Positions 26,827 through 36,277 of a stretch of DNA of 64,000 nt are shown here, piece after piece. Numbering within the stretch: the first letter of the stretch is position 1; every line of letters starts with the position of its first letter. Source of the DNA: Ignavibacteria bacterium (GTDB taxonomy: Bacteria > Bacteroidota > Ignavibacteria > Ignavibacteriales > Melioribacteraceae); NCBI GenBank assembly GCA_009773205.1, contig WPAE01000008.1, positions 95,027 to 159,026 on the forward strand. The letters run 5' to 3'. A program made the translations under genes and the position numbers. The notes beneath the pieces are model-generated. The model ran no database searches. It saw nothing but the letters and a program-made list of their open reading frames with translations, and was not told where the DNA came from.

Positions 26827-26840
26827 GCTGGCATTGATTA

Positions 26841-28412
26841 ATGAATACATCTCTTCTCCGGAAAATTAGAATTGTCGTTTCAATAGTATTTTTTATAGCA
26901 GCTACTTTTTTGTTTATAGATATATTCCACTTTGTTACGCCGGAAATATCGAACAAAATAGTTTTTCTTCAATTTGTTCCTTCGCTATTAAAGTTTGCTG
27001 CGGTACTTTCATTTACAGCTTTTGGCTTTATTATAATTATAGTGTTAACTATTCTCTTTGGTAGAGTTTACTGTTCAAGTATTTGCCCGCTTGGTACTTT
27101 TCAAGATGTTATAAACAATATTGCCGGTAGAATTAGAAAGAAAAAGAAACGCCGCGCAGAATATCTGAAGGAGTATAAAGTTCTTAGATTTTTTCTGCTT
27201 GCTTTGCCTCTTGTAGTTTTCATTTTGGGCAGCGCTTTAGCAGTAAGTTTTTTGGACCCTTACAGTATTTATGGCAGATTTGCAGGCAGTTTTTTTAGAC
27301 CAGTTTTAGCTTTTGTTAATAATATTGCAGCTTCAATTTTAGAATCTGCAAATCTTTATTGGGTGTATCCTTTCGACCTAAAAGCTTTCCACTTAATTCC
27401 TTTCGCAATAACATTTGTATTTTCTGCTTTAGTAGTTGTAATGGCGTGGAAAAAGGGAAGACTTTATTGCAACACAATTTGTCCCGTTGGAACTCTGCTT
27501 GGTTATTTATCCAAGATCTCTCTTTTTAGAGTAGTTATAAAAGAAGAAGATTGTTTAAGCTGCGGCGCATGCGCTCGAGAGTGCAAATCTAACTGCATAG
27601 ATAGCAATAACAAAACTATTGATGTTACCAGATGCGTTAATTGTTTCAATTGCTTAACATCATGCCCAACAGAAGGAATTTCATACTCGTTTTCATTTAA
27701 GAAAAAGGAAGGGAATGGCGAAGTAACTAACAAATCTAAAAGAGATTTTTTGACAAAGGCTTCTCTCTATTTACTTTCTCTCTCTTCAATTGGAGCGCAG
27801 GTAGAAAAGAAAATAAAAGCTAAAAAACCAAGCACCGTTCCGGTTTTTAGAAAAGTTGCACTATCACCGCCCGGCTCAGAAAACATTGCAAGATTTAACG
27901 CTAAATGTACAGCCTGCCATTTGTGTGTTAGTGCATGTCCTACTCAAGTTTTGCAGCCATCTTTTTTGGAATATGGATTTACCGGAATGCTTCAGCCACG
28001 GTTAGATGCTATTGCAAGCTTCTGCAATTTTGAATGTAAAGTGTGCGGTGATGTTTGCCCTACCGGCGCAATTCTTCCCTTAGAATTAGAAAAGAAAAAG
28101 TTAGTTCAGATTGGTAAAGCAATATTTGTAGAAGACAACTGCATTGTTAAAACAGAAAAAACAGATTGCGGAGCCTGCTCGGAACATTGCCCAACTAAAG
28201 CAGTTCACATGATTCCTTATGAAGGAAAATTATTTATTCCGGAAGTAAGAGATAAATTTTGCATAGGCTGCGGCGCATGCGAATATGCTTGTCCGGTTGC
28301 ACCTTACAAATCAATCTATATCGAAGGAAATTCCATACACATTCTTGCCGAAAAAAATACAGAATTTAAAGAACAGCAAAAAGTAGATCTGAAAGAAGAG
28401 TTCCCTTTTTAA
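26841..28412 (+). CDS. NapH/NapG-like membrane polyferredoxin fusion
   Basis: In this 523-residue protein, residues 1-235 carry about five membrane helices and two NapH-type CxxxCP sites (YCSSICPLG, YCNTICPVG). Two 4Fe-4S sites follow (CLSCGACARECKSNC, CVNCFNCLTSCP). Near residue 300 is KSKRDFLTKASLYLLSLS, resembling a Tat signal, then NapG-like clusters (CTACHLCVSACP, CNFECKVCGDVCP, CGACSEHCP, CIGCGACEYACPVAP). It looks like NapH joined to NapG, an electron path from the membrane to periplasmic iron-sulfur centres. Its partner is probably the DUF362 protein upstream. Confidence 0.82.
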   Translation: MNTSLLRKIRIVVSIVFFIAATFLFIDIFHFVTPEISNKIVFLQFVPSLLKFAAVLSFTAFGFIIIIVLTILFGRVYCSSICPLGTFQDVINNIAGRIRKKKKRRAEYLKEYKVLRFFLLALPLVVFILGSALAVSFLDPYSIYGRFAGSFFRPVLAFVNNIAASILESANLYWVYPFDLKAFHLIPFAITFVFSALVVVMAWKKGRLYCNTICPVGTLLGYLSKISLFRVVIKEEDCLSCGACARECKSNCIDSNNKTIDVTRCVNCFNCLTSCPTEGISYSFSFKKKEGNGEVTNKSKRDFLTKASLYLLSLSSIGAQVEKKIKAKKPSTVPVFRKVALSPPGSENIARFNAKCTACHLCVSACPTQVLQPSFLEYGFTGMLQPRLDAIASFCNFECKVCGDVCPTGAILPLELEKKKLVQIGKAIFVEDNCIVKTEKTDCGACSEHCPTKAVHMIPYEGKLFIPEVRDKFCIGCGACEYACPVAPYKSIYIEGNSIHILAEKNTEFKEQQKVDLKEEFPF

Positions 28413-28414
28413 AT

Positions 28415-28530
28415 CTTAAGGGTGCCTCTAAAAATATCAATTTCCTTTGCCCCGCTTTGCGGGGCTTTTTCTTTGTCCCGTTTGCGGGATTAGAATTTTT
28501 GAAATATTAATTTTTAGAAGTGTCCTTAGG
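28415..28530. repeat. Inverted-repeat element, family D copy 2
   Basis: CTTAAGGGTGCCTCTAAAAA at the left faces TTTTTAGAAGTGTCCTTAGG at the right. The first 56 bases are clearly homologous to 51684-51740 (CCTTTGCCC.GCTTTGCGG...TCTTTGTCCCG). It contains a strong hairpin that can serve as a terminator. Confidence 0.75.
28449..28470 (+). terminator. Terminator hairpin inside repeat D2
   Basis: GCCCCGC, 3-nt loop TTT, GCGGGGC, then TTTTT. It lies 37 nt after the polyferredoxin stop, so the repeat supplies the terminator for that operon. Confidence 0.8.
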
Positions 28531-28629
28531 AAGTTGATTCCTTTTTTCACTATTTTCTTTGTAATAATAACTGCGCGGTGATATTTAACGGCTTACATAA
28601 TTATCTGTTAGAACTATTTCGAGTTATTT

Positions 28630-31600
28630 ATGAAATCACTTTTACATTTTAAAATAGGTTACACGTTTAATCTTATTTTAGTGTTACTCACGTTAATTGT
28701 CTTTTTTATTGACCTATTAACACCGCTTGGGTATTCAATCTGGCTGATGTATCTGATCATTGTTCTTGTTTCTTTCAAGTCATCTAATAGATGGTTCTTA
28801 TTCTTTATTGCCTCTTTATCTACTGTTTTTATAATTGCAGGTTATTTTTATTCTCCTCGTGGTATTGAACCGATAGTTGCCATATTTAGCCGCAGCGCGG
28901 GAATACTTACTTTATGGATAAGTTTTTACATCTTATTTACCCGCCAATCCGAAATGAAACTGTATAGCAATAGCGAAGAGTACAACCGAATACTTTTTAA
29001 TCTTTCTCCAGTTGGGCTTGCTCTTTGTAAAATGGATGGCTCTCTTGTAGATGTTAACCCTGCTTACTCAAAAATTATCGGCTATTCTGTTGAAGACATA
29101 CTGAAACTTACCTATTGGGATGTAACTCCCAGCAAATATGCATTAGACGAAAGAATACAATTAGAAAGTCTTAAGAATACAGGAAGATACGGTCCATTTG
29201 AAAAAGAATATATACACAAAAATGGGCATCTAGTGCCGGTACTTCTAAACGGCATAATATATAAAATGAATGGCGAAAATTTCATTTGGTCTAGCGTAGA
29301 AGATTTATCAGGAATAAAATCTTCTATGGAAAAAGAAAAGAAATCCGCTTATCAGATAAGCCATATTCTGGAAAACATAAGCGATGCATTTGTATCACTC
29401 GATACAAATTGGTGTTACACTTATATGAACAAAAAAGCTGGTGAAATATTTAACCGCAACCCGGCAGAAATGATTGGTAAACATATCTGGACTGAATTTC
29501 CGGAAGGGATAGGACAGCCGTTCTATAATAATTATTATAAAGCTGTAAATGAGCAAATATTTATACAAATGGAAGAATATTATCCGCCGTATGATAAATG
29601 GTTTCAAAATAGAATATATCCTTCGAGCGATGGGTTATCCATCTTTTTTTATGATATAACAGAAAAAAAACAAAACGAAATTAAGCTTGAACAAAACAGG
29701 CTTTTTATTGAGAGCATTTTAAATGCTTCGCCCGACCTCATTTACATATATGATATCGAGGAGGCAAAAAATGTTTATCTGAATAAAGGGATTCAAAACA
29801 TACTCGGTTACTCTGAAGTAGAAATAATAGAGATGCAGTCGAAATTGATTTCCAACTTAATGCACCCAGATGATTTTGCACTATATCTTAAAAACACAAT
29901 TCCAAAATATTATGAAGCAGACGATTTGCAAATTATTGAACACAGTTACAGGATGAAAAGAAAAGATGGAGAGTTGCGGCTGCTTCATTCAAAAGAATCA
30001 ATATTCAAAAGAAAAGCTGATGGTGTTCCTCAACAAGTATTTGGAATTGTGGAAGATATAACCGAGCGGAAAAGAATGGAACTTCTGCTCGAGTCTGAAA
30101 AAGAGATCTTAGAAATGATTGCGAAGCGAAAATCTCTGCCCCAAATTTTGGAAGCGATTGTTCTTAGCATAGAAACTCAGTCTCGAGAAATGACAGGCTC
30201 CATATTATTACTTGATGAGGATGGAGTTCATGTTCGTTACGGTGCGGCACCAAATTTACATTTTGAGTATAATAATGCAATTGAAGGACAGCCAATTGGT
30301 CCAACTGCCGGTTCGTGCGGCACTGCTATGTTTACAAAAAAACAAGTTATTGTGAAAGATATAGAAAATGATCCGCTGTGGAATGATTATAAAAACCTTG
30401 CTTTGAAATTTGGTTTACGTGCCTGCTGGTCTAATCCAATTATTGGTAAAAACGAAAGAGTACTTGGCTCTTTTGCGCTGTATTTTAAAAAGCCGGCAGA
30501 ACCAAGTAAACATGATTTAGAAATGATTGATAGAACTTCTCATCTTGCAGAGATTGCAATTCAGCGCTTGAAGGAAGAAGAAGAAGTACTAAGAGAATTC
30601 AATAAAAGAAAATTATTATTAGACAGCGCTCAAGATGGCATCTTTGTTCTCAATCAAAATTTTAGTGTAGTTGAAACCAACCCCAGCTTTGCAAAAATGA
30701 TTGGCTATACAGTTGAAGAAACATTGCAATCATATCCATGGGATTGGGATGTAATCTATTCCACAAAAGAAAAACTGCTTGAAATATGGCCGGAACTGCC
30801 AGCTGATAAACAATACTTCGAGACTCGTATAAAGAATAAAAATGGAGAAATTTTCGATGTGTTTATAAGCGGCAGCCCGACACACAGCGAAGTTAGTAGG
30901 GAACGGCTTATGCTTTTTATTTGCACAGATATTACCGAACGTAAAAAAACAGAAAACGAATTAAGTCTTTATCGCGAAAATCTCGAACAGCTTGTGAAAC
31001 AGAGAACCGCAGAGTTAGAAATTGCAAAAGACAGTGCAGAATCTGCCGACAAGTTGAAATCTGCTTTTCTTGCAACTATGTCTCACGAACTTCGTACTCC
31101 TTTAAATTCGATAATTGGATTTTCTGGAATTCTGATGCAAGAACATCCAGGAAAACTAAATCTCGAACAAAAGAAACAACTCGGAATGATTCAAAATAGT
31201 TCGCGTCACCTTCTTTCTCTTATCAACGATATTCTGGATCTTTCTAAAATAGAGGCTGGACAATTAAAAGTACATTTAGAGCCAGTAGAACTTCCTAAGA
31301 TTATTCACAAGGTATTTGATTCTAACAAACAATTTGCGTTAAAGAAAAATTTGCAGCTCGAAGTTTTTATTGAGCCGGCGATTAACAAAATTTTAAGCGA
31401 TAAATTAAGACTCGAACAAATACTTTTGAACCTTGTGAACAATGCAATTAAATTCACTGAGCAAGGCTTTGTTAAAATTGATGTGTTACAAAAGCATAAC
31501 TCTATAATTATAAGAATACAAGACTCTGGCATAGGTATTAAGAATGAAGAATTGGATTTGTTGTTTAAACCCTTCAGTCAAGTTGATATTGGCACAACAC

Positions 31601-31731
31601 GCAAGCATGAAGGCACCGGACTTGGTTTATCTATTTGTAAAAAATTAGTAGTACTACTAAAAGGAAACATTACAGTCGAATCAGTATTCGGAACAGGCAG
31701 CACATTTATTGTTACATTGCCAATTGAGTAG
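28630..31731 (+). CDS. Membrane sensor histidine kinase with four PAS domains and a GAF domain
   Basis: In this 1033-residue protein, three hydrophobic segments (about 10-100) are followed by PAS domains at about 115-235, 240-345, 355-480 and 655-775, and a GAF domain at about 490-650. A coiled coil then leads to HisKA (ATMSHELRTPLNSIIGFSG, phospho-acceptor His819) and HATPase (NLVNNAIKFTEQG, DSGIGIKNEELD, GTGLGLSI). There is no receiver domain. It autophosphorylates and probably signals to the following single-domain regulator. The signal is unknown; the GAF/PAS domains suggest a small cytoplasmic ligand or redox cue. Confidence 0.92.
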   Translation: MKSLLHFKIGYTFNLILVLLTLIVFFIDLLTPLGYSIWLMYLIIVLVSFKSSNRWFLFFIASLSTVFIIAGYFYSPRGIEPIVAIFSRSAGILTLWISFYILFTRQSEMKLYSNSEEYNRILFNLSPVGLALCKMDGSLVDVNPAYSKIIGYSVEDILKLTYWDVTPSKYALDERIQLESLKNTGRYGPFEKEYIHKNGHLVPVLLNGIIYKMNGENFIWSSVEDLSGIKSSMEKEKKSAYQISHILENISDAFVSLDTNWCYTYMNKKAGEIFNRNPAEMIGKHIWTEFPEGIGQPFYNNYYKAVNEQIFIQMEEYYPPYDKWFQNRIYPSSDGLSIFFYDITEKKQNEIKLEQNRLFIESILNASPDLIYIYDIEEAKNVYLNKGIQNILGYSEVEIIEMQSKLISNLMHPDDFALYLKNTIPKYYEADDLQIIEHSYRMKRKDGELRLLHSKESIFKRKADGVPQQVFGIVEDITERKRMELLLESEKEILEMIAKRKSLPQILEAIVLSIETQSREMTGSILLLDEDGVHVRYGAAPNLHFEYNNAIEGQPIGPTAGSCGTAMFTKKQVIVKDIENDPLWNDYKNLALKFGLRACWSNPIIGKNERVLGSFALYFKKPAEPSKHDLEMIDRTSHLAEIAIQRLKEEEEVLREFNKRKLLLDSAQDGIFVLNQNFSVVETNPSFAKMIGYTVEETLQSYPWDWDVIYSTKEKLLEIWPELPADKQYFETRIKNKNGEIFDVFISGSPTHSEVSRERLMLFICTDITERKKTENELSLYRENLEQLVKQRTAELEIAKDSAESADKLKSAFLATMSHELRTPLNSIIGFSGILMQEHPGKLNLEQKKQLGMIQNSSRHLLSLINDILDLSKIEAGQLKVHLEPVELPKIIHKVFDSNKQFALKKNLQLEVFIEPAINKILSDKLRLEQILLNLVNNAIKFTEQGFVKIDVLQKHNSIIIRIQDSGIGIKNEELDLLFKPFSQVDIGTTRKHEGTGLGLSICKKLVVLLKGNITVESVFGTGSTFIVTLPIE

Positions 31732-31790
31732 ACTGCCTACTGCCACTGAGTACTGTGCTGCAAATTTATTATCAAAAGGAATTATATTCT

Positions 31791-32156
31791 ATGAAACGAA
31801 GAATTTTAATTATAGAAGACAACGAACAGAATATGTATATGCTTACTTACCTGCTTGAGATAAATAACTTTCATGTCATTCAATCATTTAATGGAATTGA
31901 CGGAACTGCTCTTGCAGAAAAATTTGCACTTGATGCAATTCTATTAGATATTCAACTACCGGAGATGGACGGATACTCTATTGCAAGAGAACTAAGAAAA
32001 AATCCAAAGCTAAAGAACACACCGATAATAGCTGTTACATCTTATGCGATGCTTGGCGATAAAGAAAAAGCTCTTGAAGCCGGCGCAACCGGATACATTG
32101 AAAAACCAATTGACCCGGATACTTTTATTTCTCAGCTTGAATCTTTTTTGAATTAG
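31791..32156 (+). CDS. Single-domain response regulator (CheY/DivK-like)
   Basis: The start is ATG 31791, preceded by AAAAGGA 11 nt upstream; 121 residues. It is one receiver domain: IIEDNEQNMYMLTYLL (acidic pair), LLDIQLPEMDGYSIA (phospho-acceptor Asp53), VTSYAM (Thr) and IEKPID (Lys). There is no output domain, so it acts by protein contact or as a phosphorelay intermediate between the two kinases that flank it (inference). Confidence 0.9.
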   Translation: MKRRILIIEDNEQNMYMLTYLLEINNFHVIQSFNGIDGTALAEKFALDAILLDIQLPEMDGYSIARELRKNPKLKNTPIIAVTSYAMLGDKEKALEAGATGYIEKPIDPDTFISQLESFLN

Positions 32157-32174
32157 TTGTTAAAAGGAGGATAC

Positions 32175-35009
32175 ATGCATAAAGTATTAATTGTAGACGA
32201 CAAGGCAGAAAATATTTATTTGCTTAAAGCGTTGATGGATACAATAAACCTTGAAACAATTGCCGCAGGAAACGGGAAAGAAGCATTAGAACTTGCCAAA
32301 CAAAGTAAACCGAATATAATTATTTCCGATATTCTAATGCCTGTGATGGATGGTTATTCATTTTGCCGAGAGTGTAAGAAGGATATACTTCTCAAAAATA
32401 TTCCTTTCATTTTTTATACTGCAACCTACACAGATCCCCAAGACAAAGAATTTGCTCTATCGCTTGGCGCGTCTATGTTTATTCTCAAGCCGCAAGAACC
32501 CGATGTTTTTCTTGAAATTGTTCATAATGTTTTAAACCAGGTAAAAAATTGCACCTTCGTTGTAAATCCGCCACAAGAGCTGCCAGAATCGGTGATTCTA
32601 AAGCAATATAACGCAGCACTTATCAGAAAACTTGAAGACAAATTACTTGAAACCGAACGCGCTGAAAAATTACTTAGAAAATCAACGGAAAGGCTCCAAA
32701 AAGAGATAAATGAAAGGAGAAAAACTGAAAATTCTCTGCTAGAAAGTGAAAAAAAGTACCGAACTATCTTCGAAAATGTTCAAGATGTTTTTTATCAAGT
32801 TAAACTTGATGGAACAATATCTGAACTTAGCCCATCCATTAAATACTATTCGGATTTTTCTAGGGATGAATTACTTGGCAGCCATATTTCTAATTTGTAT
32901 TACGAACCAGAGGACAGAACTACTTTTTTAAAAAAAATTAAAGAAATTGGCGAGCTAAGAGATTATGAGTTGAGAATAAAATCTAAAACTGGAAAAATGA
33001 TTTATGCTTCAATAAATGCAAGACTAATATTTGATGCAGATGGAAAGCCAGACCATATAGACGGCGCTATTAGAGATATTACCGCCCGCAAACTTGCCCA
33101 AGAAGAATTAATAGCAAGCGAAGATAGAATGAGAATGCTTGTTGAAGGAACACCTCATCTTTTCTTTTACACACAAGATACAAACGCAAATATTACCTAT
33201 GTTTCTCCAACCGTAGAAGTGATAACAGGTTACACAGTAGAACAATGGCTTGGACAAAAACACTGGTTCGTTAGCAATTCAAAAATTAATGCGCTTGCTA
33301 CTGAAAAAACTAAACTTCACCTAACTGGGCAAATTACAAGCGAACCAATCTTAGTTGAAATAGTACATTCTAATGGAAGTATTGTTACTCTTGAAGTATA
33401 TGAAAAGCCGATAATAAAAAATGATCTTGTAATTGGACTTCAAGGTGTAGCTCACGATATAACTGAAAGGAAAAAATCTCAAAGTCAAATTAAACTCTTA
33501 AACAGATCGCTTGAACAGAGCCCTGTAAGCGTTTTAATAACCGATCTGTCCGGTAACATTGAGTATGCAAATTCAAAATTCTCGGAAACTACCGGCTTTA
33601 GTACAAATGAAACAATTGGCAAAAACCCGCGCATTGTAAAATCGGGTATGCAGTCTCCAGAATTTTATAAAAATCTTTGGGATACTATTTTAGCTGGCAA
33701 TGATTGGCGTGGCGAATTACACAATAAAAAGAAAAACGGTGAGATGTTCTGGGAGGATGTTTTTATATCTCCAGTTAAAGATGAGCAAGGAATTGTTACT
33801 CATTTTGTCGCCATCAAAGAAGATGTTACAGAGAAGAAAAAAATATTAACGGAACTAATTGAAGCCAAACAAAAGGCTGAAGAAATGAGCCGGCTTAAAT
33901 CTAACTTTATGGCAAATATGAGCCACGAACTTAGAACTCCATTAATTGGCTTGCTTGGTATTTCGGAGTTTATGGTTGAAGAATATGAAGGCGAATGTAA
34001 AGCTAACGCAGAAATAATCCATGCCAGCGGAATTCGTTTACTAACTACTATTGCTGAAATACTTGATTTTGCCAAACTGGAATCTAAAAACTTTTCTGTT
34101 AGTTTGTCTGTTTTCAATTTAACAAAACTTTTAACCGACGAAATTACATTGTACAAAAAGACTGCGGCTCTAAATGGAATTTCTTTGATTGAAAAGTTTC
34201 CTAACGAAGATATAATGATAAACTCGGACGAGCGATTGCTTAGAGAAGTTGTTGATAACCTTATCAACAACGCAATTAAGTTCACTAACCAAGGGAGCGT
34301 TACAGTTTCTGTTATAAGAACAGATAATCAAATTGTAATAAAGATTGCAGATACGGGAATTGGAATTCCAAAAGATAAATATGATTATATCTTTGAAGAA
34401 TTTCGGCAAATTAGCGAAGGAATGGGGCGTGGTTTTGAAGGCACTGGGCTTGGACTTACAATAGTGAAAAAGTTTTTGCATCTGTTAAATGGAAGTATTG
34501 AGGTTGAAAGCGAAATTGGCGCTGGTTCAACATTTACAATTCTGCTTCCTGTATCCAACACTCATATTAGTAATAAGGAGAACATTAATACAAAAGAAAA
34601 TTTAATTACAGCAGTAGACTTATCGAAAAATCGAAAATATAAAATTCTTCTTGTAGAAGATGACCTTATTAATTGCAAGGTAATAGAGACTATGTTAAAG
34701 AAGCACTATAACATTTTTTCTGTAAACAATGGCTACAAGGCAATTGAGGAAGCAAAAAATCAAACTTTCGACATTATTTTGATGGACATAAATCTAAAAG
34801 AGAAACTTAACGGTTTGCAGGCGGCTCAATTTATTAGGGAAATTAATGGTTACGAAAACAAACCAATTGTAGCTATGACTGCATACGCTTCATCAAAAGA
34901 TCGGGATGAATTTTTAAGTTCTGGCTGTTCACATTATATCTCAAAACCATTTTCTCAGAAAGATATTTTGAACTTGCTCAATGACATTACAAAAGACTTC
35001 CAGAAGTAA
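32175..35009 (+). CDS. Hybrid histidine kinase (REC-PAS3-HisKA-HATPase-REC)
   Basis: The start is ATG 32175, preceded by AAAGGAGG. The 944-residue cytoplasmic protein begins with a receiver (Asp52 in SDILMPVMDGY), a coiled coil (about 150-190), three PAS domains (about 195-560), HisKA (ANMSHELRTPLIGLLGISE, His584), HATPase (NLINNAIKFTNQG, DTGIGIPKDKYD, GTGLGLTIVKKF) and a C-terminal receiver (Asp871 in LMDINLKEKLNG). Two receivers around one kinase imply a phosphorelay. It lies 18 nt after the response regulator. Confidence 0.93.
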   Translation: MHKVLIVDDKAENIYLLKALMDTINLETIAAGNGKEALELAKQSKPNIIISDILMPVMDGYSFCRECKKDILLKNIPFIFYTATYTDPQDKEFALSLGASMFILKPQEPDVFLEIVHNVLNQVKNCTFVVNPPQELPESVILKQYNAALIRKLEDKLLETERAEKLLRKSTERLQKEINERRKTENSLLESEKKYRTIFENVQDVFYQVKLDGTISELSPSIKYYSDFSRDELLGSHISNLYYEPEDRTTFLKKIKEIGELRDYELRIKSKTGKMIYASINARLIFDADGKPDHIDGAIRDITARKLAQEELIASEDRMRMLVEGTPHLFFYTQDTNANITYVSPTVEVITGYTVEQWLGQKHWFVSNSKINALATEKTKLHLTGQITSEPILVEIVHSNGSIVTLEVYEKPIIKNDLVIGLQGVAHDITERKKSQSQIKLLNRSLEQSPVSVLITDLSGNIEYANSKFSETTGFSTNETIGKNPRIVKSGMQSPEFYKNLWDTILAGNDWRGELHNKKKNGEMFWEDVFISPVKDEQGIVTHFVAIKEDVTEKKKILTELIEAKQKAEEMSRLKSNFMANMSHELRTPLIGLLGISEFMVEEYEGECKANAEIIHASGIRLLTTIAEILDFAKLESKNFSVSLSVFNLTKLLTDEITLYKKTAALNGISLIEKFPNEDIMINSDERLLREVVDNLINNAIKFTNQGSVTVSVIRTDNQIVIKIADTGIGIPKDKYDYIFEEFRQISEGMGRGFEGTGLGLTIVKKFLHLLNGSIEVESEIGAGSTFTILLPVSNTHISNKENINTKENLITAVDLSKNRKYKILLVEDDLINCKVIETMLKKHYNIFSVNNGYKAIEEAKNQTFDIILMDINLKEKLNGLQAAQFIREINGYENKPIVAMTAYASSKDRDEFLSSGCSHYISKPFSQKDILNLLNDITKDFQK

Positions 35010-35010
35010 A

Positions 35011-35469
35011 ATGAATCATTACATTATAGATGGCAATAATTTGATTGGTAAAGTAAAATCGCTTAGCGCAGCGAACAAAAAAGAGCCTCAATTAAGCCGC
35101 GAAGGTTTGGTTAGTTTGCTAAACGGTTTCTTTGCCGGTAAGAAGTGCAATATAACATTGCATTTAGATGGTTATGCAAATAAGCCGTTATTTCTTTCAA
35201 AAGGAAAAATTGTCTATTCAGATAAACGCGCTTCCGATTATTTTATCAAGCAAGAAATAGATCAGTCCAAAAACAGAAAGCTGCTCATTCTGGTTTCATC
35301 TGACCATAATTTAATTAACTATGCCAAGGTTAACAGCTGCTCTGTTGTAAAAAGTGAGGATTTCTCGAAGCAAATTTTCAGCAGAGAAGAAGTAAACCAA
35401 GAAACCAAAGCGTTAAAAGAGCTTGAAAGAAAAAACAGCTTCTTTCTGGAAATATTCGAAAACAAATGA
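35011..35469 (+). CDS. NYN-domain (YacP-like) putative nuclease
   Basis: The start is ATG 35011, one base after the hybrid kinase stop; 152 residues. It has the PIN-like NYN fold: YIIDGNNLIGK with the first Asp, a middle strand ITLHLDGYANKP, then LILVSSDHNLINYA with a second Asp. NYN proteins such as YacP/Rae1 are metal-dependent RNases. The tight spacing suggests co-transcription with the kinase by chance rather than function. Substrate unknown. Confidence 0.75.
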   Translation: MNHYIIDGNNLIGKVKSLSAANKKEPQLSREGLVSLLNGFFAGKKCNITLHLDGYANKPLFLSKGKIVYSDKRASDYFIKQEIDQSKNRKLLILVSSDHNLINYAKVNSCSVVKSEDFSKQIFSREEVNQETKALKELERKNSFFLEIFENK

Positions 35470-35558
35470 ACTGTTGATTTAGACATCATTATCCTTGATT
35501 TTAGGGGCTAACCTCGCTATTTTGGCACTATACCAAACAATATAAAATGGAGGCTAAG

Positions 35559-35862
35559 ATGGCTAATGAAGATAATGGAATGGGAAAAGGTTTATTAGTT
35601 GGATTTTTAACCGGCGCCGCAGTTGGTTCAATCTACTCAACTAATTAACGAAGGAAAAAAAAAGTCCGAACGTTTAGTTGCTGAGACAAAAGAGAAAGTT
35701 GATTCTCTTCTTGACGAAGCAGAAAGAATTTTAGTTGAAGCAAAAGATAAAGCCGGCACAGTAGCAACCGCCGGAAAAGAAAAAATAGAAAAAGAAAGCG
35801 AGCGTCTTAAATCTGCTCTTAAAGCAGGTATGGATGCCTACAAAGCTGAAAAGGAAGCATAG
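35559..35862 (+). pseudogene. YtxH-domain small protein, interrupted by an internal deletion
   Basis: ATG 35559, preceded by GGAGG, opens MANEDNGMGKGLLVGFLTGA, the normal YtxH membrane start, but the frame stops at 35648. From about 35626 another frame carries the helical Lys/Glu-rich tail typical of the same family (QLINEGKKKSERLVAETKEK through KAEKEA, stop 35862). The join lacks the middle of the protein, where the family usually has the LLYAPKSG region; I estimate some 100-130 bases, out of frame, are missing. Either an assembly fault or a recent deletion. Confidence 0.7.
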
Positions 35863-35868
35863 TAAATT

Positions 35869-36249
35869 ATGTCGGACTTAGTACAAATTTTACTTGTCTT
35901 GTTAATTATTACCGCAACTGCTTTATGTGTTTATTTGATACTCGTTCTTAAAAAACTTGTAGTGCAATTAAACGATCTTCAAAAAGACATAAAGCAGTTA
36001 GTTGATTCAACAATCCCCGTTCTAAAAAACCTCAATGAAGTCACACTCAGAGCAAACCGGATAGTTTCTTCGGCAGAAAATTATTGGCAAGGAATAGAAA
36101 GATCCATTGAGAATGTGCGAATGAAGTTTTCGAATTTTACATCTGTTGGCAGATTCGATGGAGCGGAATATCCGGCTCGCAATCTTGTTCAAAACATTAA
36201 AGCTTTTTACAGAGGCTTTACTACGTTTTGGCAGGAATTAAGAAAGTAA
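35869..36249 (+). CDS. DUF948-like membrane-anchored coiled-coil protein
   Basis: This 126-residue protein has an N-terminal membrane helix (LVQILLVLLIITATALCVYLILVL) followed by an amphipathic helical region (VVQLNDLQKDIKQLVDS, VPVLKNLNEVTLRANRI-like) as in DUF948 proteins. These frequently sit next to YtxH genes in stress-linked pairs, as here (6 nt downstream of the YtxH end). The role is unknown, probably envelope-associated. Confidence 0.65.
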   Translation: MSDLVQILLVLLIITATALCVYLILVLKKLVVQLNDLQKDIKQLVDSTIPVLKNLNEVTLRANRIVSSAENYWQGIERSIENVRMKFSNFTSVGRFDGAEYPARNLVQNIKAFYRGFTTFWQELRK

Positions 36250-36277
36250 TTTTATTATTTAATTAGGAGATAACAAC

